Shown here piece by piece: positions 7,271-15,586 of a DNA stretch of 64,000 nt (within the stretch, counting starts at the first letter, position 1; each line of letters starts with the position of its first letter). The position numbers were made by a program, and so were the translations under genes. This DNA is from an uncultured Lachnospiraceae bacterium (GTDB lineage Bacteria; Bacillota; Clostridia; Lachnospirales; Lachnospiraceae). The notes under the pieces were generated by a model. It was not told the origin of the DNA. It made no database searches and saw nothing but the letters and a program-made list of their open reading frames with translations. The stretch covers positions 48,939-112,938 of the forward strand of contig CAJUHR010000007.1 of assembly GCA_910586255.1 (NCBI GenBank). The letters run 5' to 3'.

Positions 7271-8641
7271 ATGAAACGATTTTTTTCCATGTCTCTTGCC
7301 GCTCTGCTGCTTTCCACCTGTCTTACAGGCTGCGGCGGCAGCGAAGCAGACAGTCCTGCCGGTGGCAGCGAAGCCTCACAGCAATCCGGCCAGTCAGACA
7401 ACGGCGGTGCCTTAAAGGGTGAAATCACCTTCTGGCATTGCTTTACCCAGGGCGTCCGAATGGAAGCTGTCCAGGCGGCTGCTGATTCGTTTATGAAAGA
7501 CAATCCCGATGTTACAATCAACATTGAAACCATGTCCTGGGGAGATTTTAATACCAAGTGGAAGGCCGGCATCACCACCGGTGATCTGCCTGATATGTCC
7601 ATTGCACAGAATACCGGCGAGGTGGCCGAGATGCTCAATGCCGACATGCTTGCACCGATTGAAAATGTGGTGAGTGCCGTAGGCGCCGAACGTTTTTCCG
7701 AGAACGCGCTGGCGGACATGACCAAGGACGGTACAAAATACGGCGTTCCCTATTACTCTCATGCACAGGTTATGTGGTACCGCCAGGATTTGCTGGAGAA
7801 GGCAGGCCTTGCCGTTCCAAAGACCTGGGATGAGTTCCGTGATGCCGCGGCTGCGCTGACCAAGGATGGTGTTTACGGCGCCGGTGTTTCCATGAGCCCC
7901 AATGATCTGCTCTGTACCCGCTATTTGAACTACTATGTGCGCTCCGGAGGGGGCAGCCTTCTCAATGACGATCTGACCGCTAACTTGACAAGCGACCTTG
8001 CTCTGGACGGCATCCGATTCTGGGTCGATGTCTACAAAAACTGTTCTCCCGCTGAAACCATCAACTACACAGTCAATGACCATGCCACCATGTTTTATCA
8101 GGGTATCACCGCCTTTGACTTTAACTCTGGCTTCATGATTTCAGGTGTTGCCGGCAACCGCGAGGATCTTTTGGATTCCATATCCTGCGCTCCGCTGCCA
8201 GTGATGAAGGAGGGCGACCCCTACTACAGCGCGGAGGCCACCCATATTCCTCTGGTTATATGGAAAAATTCCGAGCATCCGGAGATCTGCGAGGCCTTTA
8301 TTGAGTATCTGTTTAAGGATGACAACTATGTGGAATTTTTAAGCGCGGTTCCGGTAGGTATGTTGCCCTCTCTGACAGGAATTTCTGAGCTGGAGGCCTA
8401 CAAAAACAATGAAACTGTTGTCCGCTTTGCAGACGAAGCTTCTGTCATTACCGATGCCGTGGACAATGGACGGGCCATTGGCTTTGAGCATGGTCCCAGT
8501 GTTCAGGCCGGCCTTCTCACCAGCCAGGGCATTATTGAAAACATGTTTCAGGATATTGTTACCAATGGAACCGATATAGCAGAAGCAGCCAAGACTGCAG
8601 AAACCCGTTTAAATGAGATCTTCAGCACACAGGCTGAATGA
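7271..8641 (+). CDS. ABC transporter sugar-binding lipoprotein (family 1), probably sialic acid related
   Basis: Extracytoplasmic binding protein of 456 residues for a carbohydrate ABC importer. Signal and lipobox SMSLAALLLSTCLTGC are followed by a Ser/Gly/Asp linker. The mature domain starts GEITFWHCFTQGVR and has the family pattern NPDVTINIETMSWGDFNTKWKAGI, GDLPDMSIAQ, and WYRQDLLEKAGL with PKTWDEF. AGGAGGGT lies 6 bases before the ATG. The next two genes are its permeases and no ATPase is encoded, as is usual for CUT1 systems that share an MsmK-type ATPase. The neighbouring lyase and epimerase point to sialic acid or its 2,7-anhydro form as ligand (inference). Confidence 0.93.
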   Translation: MKRFFSMSLAALLLSTCLTGCGGSEADSPAGGSEASQQSGQSDNGGALKGEITFWHCFTQGVRMEAVQAAADSFMKDNPDVTINIETMSWGDFNTKWKAGITTGDLPDMSIAQNTGEVAEMLNADMLAPIENVVSAVGAERFSENALADMTKDGTKYGVPYYSHAQVMWYRQDLLEKAGLAVPKTWDEFRDAAAALTKDGVYGAGVSMSPNDLLCTRYLNYYVRSGGGSLLNDDLTANLTSDLALDGIRFWVDVYKNCSPAETINYTVNDHATMFYQGITAFDFNSGFMISGVAGNREDLLDSISCAPLPVMKEGDPYYSAEATHIPLVIWKNSEHPEICEAFIEYLFKDDNYVEFLSAVPVGMLPSLTGISELEAYKNNETVVRFADEASVITDAVDNGRAIGFEHGPSVQAGLLTSQGIIENMFQDIVTNGTDIAEAAKTAETRLNEIFSTQAE

Positions 8642-8667
8642 TATAAACAACGAAAAGGGGGAGCAAA

Positions 8668-9588
8668 ATGAATTTGAACAAGCGACCAAAAGGCAGCTTT
8701 GGCGGAATCAACGGCAGCAACATAACACGCTGGTTTTTTGTCCTGCCGGCTATGGCGATTGTCATATGTCTGCTGGTTTATCCGCTGATGTCCACCCTGG
8801 TTTACAGCTTTACCAACAAGACCATGACCAAAACCACATTTAAGATCATAGGTCTGACAAATTATATGAATGTATTAAAGGATCCTGCATTCTTTTCTGC
8901 CTTTTTACACTCTCTGATCTGGACAGTGGGCAGTGTGCTGGGGCAGGTGATTGTAGGCTTTGTGGGGGCGTTGAGCTTAAACCGGATTAAAAATAAGACC
9001 GTGCAGAATGCGTTTCGCATCTGTGCAATCATCCCCTGGGCCTTCCCCGCCATTGCAACGGCAATGGTTTGGAAATGGATGCTGAATGGTATCTATGGCT
9101 TTGTTCCCACATCCCTGATGAATTTAGGCTTTACAAATGAGATGCTGCAGTTTCTCAGCAACAGTCAGCTGGTTATGCCAACCCTGATGTTCATCAATGT
9201 ATGGTTCGGCGCGCCAATGATTCTGGTCAATGTTTTTGCCGCATTGCAGACAATCCCCCAGGATCAGTATGAGGCGGCACAGATCGATGGAGCCAGCAGC
9301 CGTCAGTCCTTTCTCTATATCACGGCTCCTCATATCCGGACCGTGGTAGGCCTTCTGGTGGTTCTGCGTACCGTATGGGTGTTTAACAACTTTGATATGA
9401 TTTACATGATCACCGCCGGCGGCCCCGCGGGAGCAAGCTCTACCATGCCACTCTATATTTACGATACCGGCTGGACAGGCATGATGGTCGGCAAGGCATC
9501 GGCAGCATCCATGTTGCTTTTGATGTTTTTGATTCTGTTATGCGTCCTGTACTTCCTGGTAATCGGCCGTTGGGAAAAGGAGGATTAA
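8668..9588 (+). CDS. Carbohydrate ABC transporter permease (MalF type)
   Basis: Integral membrane subunit of 306 residues with about six transmembrane helices, first of the permease pair. The cytoplasmic coupling loop is seen as YEAAQIDGASSRQSFLYITAPHIR (EAA motif), just before the last two helices. The start MNLNKRPKGSF follows AAAGGGGGAGCAAA. It lies 26 bases after the binding-protein gene and abuts the next permease, so all are one transcript. CUT1 permease pairs of this kind import mono- and oligosaccharides. Confidence 0.94.
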   Translation: MNLNKRPKGSFGGINGSNITRWFFVLPAMAIVICLLVYPLMSTLVYSFTNKTMTKTTFKIIGLTNYMNVLKDPAFFSAFLHSLIWTVGSVLGQVIVGFVGALSLNRIKNKTVQNAFRICAIIPWAFPAIATAMVWKWMLNGIYGFVPTSLMNLGFTNEMLQFLSNSQLVMPTLMFINVWFGAPMILVNVFAALQTIPQDQYEAAQIDGASSRQSFLYITAPHIRTVVGLLVVLRTVWVFNNFDMIYMITAGGPAGASSTMPLYIYDTGWTGMMVGKASAASMLLLMFLILLCVLYFLVIGRWEKED

Positions 9589-9589
9589 T

Positions 9590-10423
9590 GTGAAGAGAAA
9601 AAAGTTTTCACCAGGCGGGTGCTTTGCCTATGTCTATTTAACCATTCTGTCAGTTGTTTGTGTATTTCCCCTTTTATGGCTTTTAGTTTCAGCCTTTAAA
9701 TCCTCCGGGGAAATGCTGGCCAATCCCACTGCCTTCTTCCCCCGGGAATGGACGCTGGAAAATTTTAAGACGGTGCTGTTTACACTGAATTTTACTGTCA
9801 ACATCAAAAACAGCCTGATCGTGGCTCTGATTACCACTGTGATTGCGACTACGGTCTCAGCGCTGGCAGCCTACGGTATTATCCGTTTCTTCCCAAAACT
9901 GGGAAATATTATGACAAAGCTTTTGATAACGACCTATATGTTTCCTTCGATTATGCTCGTTATCCCTTACGCGGTGGTTATGCGAACCATTCATCTGACC
10001 AACAGCCGTGTGGGCCTTGTACTGGTTTATATGTCCTTTAGCGTGCCCTATGCGGTCTGGATGCTGGTAGGCTTCTTTAAGACAGTCCCGATTGCCATTG
10101 AGGAATCCGGGCGCATCGATGGCGCCAATCGATTCCAGGTATTTACAAGACTGGTGCTTCCTCTGGTTCGGCCAGGCCTGGTATCCACAGCCATCTATGT
10201 ATTTATCAATGCCTGGAATGAATTTTTATATGCCCTGCTGCTGGTCAGCAGCTCCTCCAAGCAGACCCTTTCGGTTGCGGTAAAAACCTTAGAGGGCGCG
10301 GACATTCTCAACTGGGGCTCCATGATGGCCGCAAGCGCAATTGTCGTCCTTCCATCTATTATCTTTTTCTGCCTGATTCAGAATAAGATTGCCGGCGGAC
10401 TGGCTGACGGAGCCGTGAAGTAA
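9590..10423 (+). CDS. Carbohydrate ABC transporter permease (MalG type)
   Basis: Second membrane subunit, 277 residues, with six predicted helices and the EAA loop AIEESGRIDGANRFQVFTRLVLPL. The start is a GTG at 9590, one base after the upstream stop, with AAAAGGAGGATTAAT before it; this start fits the short cytoplasmic N-terminus KRKKFSPGG typical of MalG-like proteins. It is coupled to the MalF-type partner and followed within 35 bases by the oxidoreductase gene. Confidence 0.94.
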   Translation: MKRKKFSPGGCFAYVYLTILSVVCVFPLLWLLVSAFKSSGEMLANPTAFFPREWTLENFKTVLFTLNFTVNIKNSLIVALITTVIATTVSALAAYGIIRFFPKLGNIMTKLLITTYMFPSIMLVIPYAVVMRTIHLTNSRVGLVLVYMSFSVPYAVWMLVGFFKTVPIAIEESGRIDGANRFQVFTRLVLPLVRPGLVSTAIYVFINAWNEFLYALLLVSSSSKQTLSVAVKTLEGADILNWGSMMAASAIVVLPSIIFFCLIQNKIAGGLADGAVK

Positions 10424-10457
10424 ATTTTTGATAATTATAAAAAAAGGAGAAAAAAAC

Positions 10458-11567
10458 ATGAAAGAAATTGGTTACGCAATTGTAGGCACCGGGTATTTCG
10501 GAGCTGAGCTGGGACGCATCTTAAACGAGCAGGAGGGCGCAAAGGTTGTCGCCGTTCTGGATCCGGAAAACGGGGGCACCATTGCCGAGGAATATGGCTG
10601 TGAGGTGGAGACCGATTTAGAGACACTGTGCTCCAGAGATGATGTAAATGCAGTGATTGTGGCCACCCCCAATTATCTCCACAAAGAGCCGGTAATAATT
10701 GCCGCAAAGCACAAAAAGCATATCTTCTGCGAAAAACCCATCGCCCTGTCCTATCAGGATTGCGATGAGATGGTAAAAGCGGCTGAGGAAAACGGAGTGA
10801 TCTTTATGGCTGGCCATGTGATGAATTTCTTCCGCGGCATCCGCCACACCAAGCAGCTGATTGCCGAGGGAAAGATTGGCAGGGTACTCTATGCCCATTC
10901 CGCCCGCAATGGCTGGGAGGAGCCGCAACCGGAGATTTCCTGGAAAAAAATCCGCTCCAAATCCGGCGGCCATCTTTACCACCATATTCATGAGCTGGAC
11001 TGCATCCAGTTTATCATGGGCCCCGCATCCACTGTCACCATGACCGGAGGCAATGTGGCTCATCAGGGGGAACAGTTTGGAGATGAAGATGACATGCTGT
11101 TTCTCAATCTGGAATTTGCCAATGGCACATACGCAATCTGCGAATACGGCTCCGCCTTTCACTGGCCGGAACACTATGTTCTGGTACAGGGAACCAAGGG
11201 AGCGATCCGGGTGGATATGTGCAATGTGGGCATGACCGTCAAGCTGAGTGACGGCACAGAGGAGCACTATCTGGTACATGAGACCCAGGAGGAGGACGAT
11301 GACCGTACCCGCATTTATCACAGCACGGAGATGGACGGAGCTATTCAGTACGGCCATCCTGGCAAAAAGCCTCCCCTGTGGCTCCATGGTATTATGAAAA
11401 ATGAGATGAAGTATTTTAATGGAATTATGCATGGAGATACCGTTTCGGAAGAATTTATGCCTCTGATGACCGGTGAGGCAGCCCGGGCCGCCATTGCAAC
11501 CGCAGATGCTGCAACCCTCTCCATCCGTGAAAACAGAAAGGTGTCTGTGGCAGAAGTTCGCAAATAA
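10458..11567 (+). CDS. Gfo/Idh/MocA oxidoreductase, candidate 2,7-anhydro-N-acetylneuraminate oxidoreductase
   Basis: NAD(P)-dependent sugar oxidoreductase of 369 residues. The start at 10458 (MKEIGYAIVGTG) has AAAAAGGAGAAAAAAC before it; an in-frame ATT/ATG-like extension upstream lacks a site. The Rossmann fold opens with IVGTGYFGAELGR. The catalytic lysine is K93 in CEKP, and the substrate-site cluster is H-L-Y-H-H-I-H-E-L-D at 172-181. It ends the importer operon and sits beside sialate lyase and epimerase genes, the arrangement known from Ruminococcus gnavus, where a Gfo/Idh/MocA enzyme interconverts 2,7-anhydro-Neu5Ac and Neu5Ac. The specific reaction is inference; the family is broad and also covers inositol and other sugars. 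Confidence 0.8.
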   Translation: MKEIGYAIVGTGYFGAELGRILNEQEGAKVVAVLDPENGGTIAEEYGCEVETDLETLCSRDDVNAVIVATPNYLHKEPVIIAAKHKKHIFCEKPIALSYQDCDEMVKAAEENGVIFMAGHVMNFFRGIRHTKQLIAEGKIGRVLYAHSARNGWEEPQPEISWKKIRSKSGGHLYHHIHELDCIQFIMGPASTVTMTGGNVAHQGEQFGDEDDMLFLNLEFANGTYAICEYGSAFHWPEHYVLVQGTKGAIRVDMCNVGMTVKLSDGTEEHYLVHETQEEDDDRTRIYHSTEMDGAIQYGHPGKKPPLWLHGIMKNEMKYFNGIMHGDTVSEEFMPLMTGEAARAAIATADAATLSIRENRKVSVAEVRK

Positions 11568-11599
11568 ACAAACCGCACACCTAAGAATTGACAAAAAAG

Positions 11600-11647
11600 C
11601 CGGCAGCCTTCTTGACTGTGTCAAAACAGTGTCAAAAAGGCTGCCGG
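11600..11647. repeat. Perfect 11-bp inverted repeat after the oxidoreductase gene
   Basis: CCGGCAGCCTT (11600-11610) and AAGGCTGCCGG (11637-11647) enclose a 26-base loop that itself contains the near-palindromic TGTCAAAACAGTGTCA. There is no T-run on the plus strand, so it may be an mRNA-stabilising stem or a weak terminator for the importer operon. Confidence 0.6.
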
Positions 11648-11730
11648 ATCCGGACGGTCAAGTACGCTATACTACAGGAACCGCTTCGCGAACCCTGTAA
11701 TCCGATTTACGGCACTAAAATCGCGCCTTT

Positions 11731-11759
11731 TATCGAAATTTGCTCTGCAAATTCCGATA
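11731..11759 (-). terminator. Hairpin just beyond the AraC stop codon
   Basis: TATCGAAATTTGC (11731-11743) pairs with GCAAATTCCGATA (11747-11759), one mismatch, 3-base loop. It lies 3 bases past the AraC stop on the minus strand. The tail is A-rich rather than T-rich on that strand, so terminator function is only tentative. Confidence 0.4.
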
Positions 11760-11761
11760 AG

Positions 11762-12652
11762 CTATATTCTGGCATTTTTCCGATATTCGTAGGGGGAAGT
11801 ACCAAAATAGCTGCGAAAAATCCGTGTAAAATAGCCAGGATTCTCATAGCCAACCTCATAAGCGATTGAAGAGATCGGCTTGTCTGATATAAGGAGCTGG
11901 CGGGCTGCCGTGGACATACGCAGCTCCACCACGTACTCACCGACTGTTTTTCCGCTTTGCTCCTTAAAAAGCCTGCGCAGCGAGGATTTGCAAATACCCA
12001 CCATCTCGCTTAAGGATTCCAGACTGAACTGCTCGTCTAAATGGCTGTTAAGATAATCCATCACCACCCGGATGCGGGGATCCTGTTTATAGCGCTCCGA
12101 GCGGGCCTCCCGGAGCTGTAAGGCAGCTGCCATATGGCTGGCCTCCGGCTGAGAGATATCCCCGGCGCTTGTCTCGGTCGAATGTTCCACCAGCCAGGCA
12201 ACGATCAATTCCAGATTTCCCCGGATGCGGAACATCTTTCCTGCATTCTGGGCGGTGGAGGTGGTGGCATTTTTGTATAATTCTTCAAAATACGGCAGCA
12301 CCCCCGCCTCCTGGCGAACCTTCGTGACGGTCTGGATGTGAAAATAGTCAGACAGAAAATCTCCCGCATCCATCTGTGTGGAAAGGCGGAAACGGATACT
12401 GTAAAACTCAAAATAATCCCCGAGGGTGCTGCACGCTAACTGACACCCCTCCGGAATGTATACGATCTCCCTCTCGTGCACTACAAGCTCTTTTCCGTTA
12501 AGGATAAAAACCGCATCGCCTTTAACTATGTAGCGCACCATATTATAAGGGATATAAGATTCCGGATAGGTCCATCCGGTCCTGAAGACATACCTGTCTA
12601 CATAGAGAAAATTGAACCGCATGGCCGTATATAATGCCTGTTTAATTTCCAT
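11762..12652 (-). CDS. AraC-family transcriptional regulator
   Basis: Likely local regulator of the sialic acid genes, 296 residues from ATG at 12652 (MEIKQALYTAMRF); a TTG two codons earlier is an alternative. Residues about 15-100 form a cupin-like sensor domain (YIPYNMVRYIVKGDAVF, YIPEGCQLACS). The C-terminal helix-turn-helix pair spans about 195-295: DEQFSLESLSEMVGICKSSLRRLF and ISSIAYEVGYENPGYFTRIFRSYFG, ending PYEYR. It begins 7 bases after the YhcH stop, so the two are coupled. Members of this family usually activate adjacent catabolic promoters when sugar is bound. Confidence 0.93.
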   Translation of the reverse strand: MEIKQALYTAMRFNFLYVDRYVFRTGWTYPESYIPYNMVRYIVKGDAVFILNGKELVVHEREIVYIPEGCQLACSTLGDYFEFYSIRFRLSTQMDAGDFLSDYFHIQTVTKVRQEAGVLPYFEELYKNATTSTAQNAGKMFRIRGNLELIVAWLVEHSTETSAGDISQPEASHMAAALQLREARSERYKQDPRIRVVMDYLNSHLDEQFSLESLSEMVGICKSSLRRLFKEQSGKTVGEYVVELRMSTAARQLLISDKPISSIAYEVGYENPGYFTRIFRSYFGTSPYEYRKNARI

Positions 12653-12658
12653 ATGCAA

Positions 12659-13129
12659 TTAATCCAGCAGTTGGATGCTGATTTTCGCCACACATTTCCG
12701 GCTGGTGGCAGGAGTATCCTTTATCATCAAAGCCGGGCGATGGGCATCCCAAGGAAAAAACACCGCGAAGCAGCCGGCGGTGGCAAGAAGAATACTCTCA
12801 TCCGCCACATTTTCCAGCAGGGCAATATCGTTTTCCGGATGAGCCTCGTAGATTTCTTCCGTACCCAGATAAGGGGCTACACCGATTCGCTCTCCGCCCT
12901 CCGGCCAGTACATCAGATCTATGTACTTTTGATGAACCTCCGGATGGGATCCCTCAAAGGGATGTGTGGTCATATCCATCACATTGACATAGACATCGTC
13001 TCCTTGCAGTTCATAGCGTCCCGGTGCAAGGTTCAGCACGTCTGTGGTTTCAAAAAAATGCAGGACTTCCCGAATTGCCTTTGGACAGGCCGTATAGGGA
13101 TCTTTGGCGCCAAGCTTTGAAAAAATCAT
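12659..13129 (-). CDS. YhcH/YjgK/YiaL-family protein (NanQ-like)
   Basis: Small cupin-fold protein of 156 residues. In Escherichia coli a member (NanQ/YhcH) sits in the nan operon and helps process the sialic acid anomer released by transport. The start at 13129 (MIFSKLGAKDPYTA) follows GATGGAGGTATTT. Family hallmarks seen are YELQGDDVYVNVMDMTT, HPEVHQKYIDLMYWPEGGERIG (metal-binding His and Glu) and FAVFFPWDAHRPAL. It is the first gene of a leftward pair with the AraC regulator and faces nanA across a 226-base divergent spacer. Its presence supports a sialic acid role for the locus. Confidence 0.92.
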   Translation of the reverse strand: MIFSKLGAKDPYTACPKAIREVLHFFETTDVLNLAPGRYELQGDDVYVNVMDMTTHPFEGSHPEVHQKYIDLMYWPEGGERIGVAPYLGTEEIYEAHPENDIALLENVADESILLATAGCFAVFFPWDAHRPALMIKDTPATSRKCVAKISIQLLD

Positions 13130-13355
13130 AAATACCTCCATCTCATTGCAAAAAGCTTGTGTTTCCGCCAATAGTTCAGACTACAGCGGAATTGTTACGG
13201 TTGATTCATAAAAACAGATTAACATATCTTGGATATATTTTCAATATACGCTTTGTATTTTAGCCTATTGTTTTATCATTTGTCATTTACTTATCTGCAA
13301 AAAACGGAGCAGCTATCAAAAATAATATATCATAAATTTCAGGAGGACATGTATC

Positions 13356-14261
13356 ATGAGTATGGAAAAGTATCAAGGAGTAATTCCGGCATTCTACGCC
13401 TGTTATGACGGCCAGGGAGAGGTCTCCCCGGATCGAGTCAGGGCCCTGACAAAGTATCTGGTTGGAAAGGGTGTAGCAGGACTCTATGTGGGCGGCTCGT
13501 CCGGAGAGTGCATCTACCAGTCAGTGAAAGACCGGAAGATTACCCTGGAGAATGTCATGGAGGAAGCCCGGGGCAAGGTAGCGGTCATTGCTCACGTTGC
13601 CTGCAATAATACGGCTGACAGCCAGGAGCTTGCCCGCCACGCGGAAGATCTGGGTGTTGACGCAATCGCGGCTATCCCTCCCATCTATTTCCACCTGCCG
13701 GAGCACGCAATCGCACAGTACTGGAATGACATTTCCGCCTCTGCCCCAAATACGGATTTTATTATTTACAATATTCCGCAGCTGGCCGGCGTAAGCCTCA
13801 CCCTCTCCCTGCTGCGGGAGATGAAAAAAAACCCCCGGGTCATTGCTGTAAAAAATTCGTCCATGCCGGTTCAGGATATTCAAATATTCAGAAGCGAGGG
13901 GATGGAGGTTTTCAACGGACCCGATGAACAGTTTATTTCCGGACTGGCCATGGGAGCAATCGGAGGGATCGGTGGCACCTACGCCGCTATGCCGGAATTG
14001 TTCATCAAAGCGCGGGAGGTCTTTCTCTCGGGTCAGATAAAGCTGGCTCTGGACATTCAAAATGAGATCAACTCCATCATATATAAGCTGTGCTCGGCAC
14101 ATGGCAACATGTATGCGGTAATCAAGGAGGTTATCCGCAGACAGGGCGGGCCGGACATTGGCGGCGTCCGCAAGCCGCTGGCAGACTTAATTGAAAATGA
14201 CCTGGCAATTGCCGAAGATTGTGTGCACAGGATCCGGGCGGCAATTGAAAAATATTGCTAA
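13356..14261 (+). CDS. nanA: N-acetylneuraminate lyase
   Basis: Class I aldolase of the DHDPS/NAL family, 301 residues, splitting N-acetylneuraminate to N-acetylmannosamine and pyruvate in the cytoplasm. The (beta/alpha)8 barrel shows the GGSSGECIYQS pyruvate-binding loop, Tyr138 in IIYNIPQLAGV, and the Schiff-base Lys166 in VIAVKNSSMP. The YNIP-x-x-(S/A)GV pattern favours sialate lyase over dihydrodipicolinate synthase, as do the flanking YhcH and epimerase genes. CAGGAGGACATGTATC precedes the ATG. The preceding spacer is AT-rich and should hold divergent promoters for nanA and yhcH. Confidence 0.88.
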   Translation: MSMEKYQGVIPAFYACYDGQGEVSPDRVRALTKYLVGKGVAGLYVGGSSGECIYQSVKDRKITLENVMEEARGKVAVIAHVACNNTADSQELARHAEDLGVDAIAAIPPIYFHLPEHAIAQYWNDISASAPNTDFIIYNIPQLAGVSLTLSLLREMKKNPRVIAVKNSSMPVQDIQIFRSEGMEVFNGPDEQFISGLAMGAIGGIGGTYAAMPELFIKAREVFLSGQIKLALDIQNEINSIIYKLCSAHGNMYAVIKEVIRRQGGPDIGGVRKPLADLIENDLAIAEDCVHRIRAAIEKYC

Positions 14262-14305
14262 CCCTGGACTTTCCCGTTTTTATTGTAAGGAAGGAGAAGA
14301 ACATT

Positions 14306-15517
14306 ATGGATCGTCAAAAATTACAGGATGCGCAGCAATGGGTGCGCAAAGAGCTGGAAGTCTCCGCCCGGTTTTGGCTGGAGCACGGAATCGATCAGGA
14401 GCACGGAGGTGTATACACCTGTCTTGACCGAAAAGGGGAGGTATATTCAACCGACAAAAGCGTGTGGATGCAGGGACGCTGCGGCTGGATCTACGCATTC
14501 CTCTGCCATACCTACGGCGCCCGCCCGGAATGGCTGAAAGCCTCTGAGAGCTGTCTTGATTTTATGGAAAAGCATTGCATCAATCACCAGGCAGACGGAC
14601 GTATGTATTTCACCGTCACCGCTGAGGGAAAGCCTCTGCGCCAGCGCCGCTACTGCTATTCCGAAGCCTTCTATGCCCTGGCCAATGCAGAGTATTACGG
14701 ACTTACCGGAAAAAACGAGAACCTGATGCGGGCACGGCGGGCATACGACCTTTACTGGGACTTAAATCATGGGATGGCCGATCCCACCGGATTAGGCCCC
14801 AAGACAATCTCCGGGACCCGAACAGGACGCAGTTTTGGAATTCCAATGATTCTCTTAAATGTCACCAGCGTGATGCGCCGCACAGACCCGGAACGAGCCG
14901 GGCTGTATGACCAGAGGGCCAGGGAGTGTGTGGACGACATTTTCAAATACCATGTAAAGCCAGAGCTTCGCTGCGTTCTGGAAAATGTGGCTGAAGACGG
15001 AACTCCAAGGCTTTATTACACAGAGGGACGCACGGTCAATCCGGGGCACGACATTGAAGGAGTCTGGTTTCTCCTGGAGTATGCAAAGCAGACCGGTGAT
15101 AAGAAGCTGATCCAACAGGCGGCTCAGATCTTCGACTGGGCGATTGAGGCCGGGTGGGACAAGGAATACGGCGGGCTCTTGTATTTTGTGGATGCCCAGG
15201 GCAAACCGCCGGAAGCCTACGAACATGACATGAAGCTGTGGTGGCCCCATAATGAAATATTGATCGCCTCCATGATGCTTTACCGGGACACCAGAGATGA
15301 GAAATATCTGGATTGGTTTTACCGGACTATGGATTACTGCAAATCCCATTTCGCAGACCCGGACTATGGCGAATGGTATGGCTATCTCCGCCGTGACGGG
15401 CTTCCCACCATGCCCAGCACAAAGGGGAGTACCTTCAAGGGACCGTTTCACATGCCGCGCAGCATGATTCTTACAGACCTGATGATGACAGAGCTTCTTG
15501 CAGAAAGCACCTGTTAG
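14306..15517 (+). CDS. N-acylglucosamine 2-epimerase (AGE/renin-binding protein family)
   Basis: Epimerase of 403 residues that would turn N-acetylmannosamine, the NanA product, into N-acetylglucosamine. The (alpha/alpha)6-barrel family pattern is clear: HGGVYTCLDRKGEV, MQGRCGWIYAFL, CYSEAFYALANAEYYGL, NPGHDIEGVWFLLEY (catalytic His), and AYEHDMKLWWPHNEILIA (second catalytic His). The start at 14306 (MDRQKLQDAQQW) follows AAGGAAGGAGAAGAACATT. It lies 44 bases after nanA. Use of an AGE-type enzyme instead of the NanK/NanE phosphorylated route means GlcNAc must be phosphorylated by a kinase encoded elsewhere, since none is present here. Confidence 0.92.
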   Translation: MDRQKLQDAQQWVRKELEVSARFWLEHGIDQEHGGVYTCLDRKGEVYSTDKSVWMQGRCGWIYAFLCHTYGARPEWLKASESCLDFMEKHCINHQADGRMYFTVTAEGKPLRQRRYCYSEAFYALANAEYYGLTGKNENLMRARRAYDLYWDLNHGMADPTGLGPKTISGTRTGRSFGIPMILLNVTSVMRRTDPERAGLYDQRARECVDDIFKYHVKPELRCVLENVAEDGTPRLYYTEGRTVNPGHDIEGVWFLLEYAKQTGDKKLIQQAAQIFDWAIEAGWDKEYGGLLYFVDAQGKPPEAYEHDMKLWWPHNEILIASMMLYRDTRDEKYLDWFYRTMDYCKSHFADPDYGEWYGYLRRDGLPTMPSTKGSTFKGPFHMPRSMILTDLMMTELLAESTC

Positions 15518-15538
15518 AACATACCCCCGCCGGGTGAG

Positions 15539-15579
15539 CACAAAAATAGCGGAAAGTCAACCTTCCCGCTATTTTTGTG
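15539..15579. terminator. Bidirectional intrinsic terminator between epimerase and esterase genes
   Basis: CACAAAAATAGCGG (15539-15552) pairs perfectly with CCGCTATTTTTGTG (15566-15579). A/T-rich outer stems serve both convergent transcripts. Confidence 0.88.
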
Positions 15580-15586
15580 TCCCTTA

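Noticed and set aside
13172..13355. Specific promoters for nanA and yhcH
   Set aside because: The AT-rich spacer offers several weak hexamers (for example TTGTTT with TTATCT), none good enough to call.
13356..14261. Dihydrodipicolinate synthase (dapA) instead of nanA
   Set aside because: The YNIP-x-x-x-GV active-site pattern and neighbouring YhcH and AGE epimerase favour sialate lyase.
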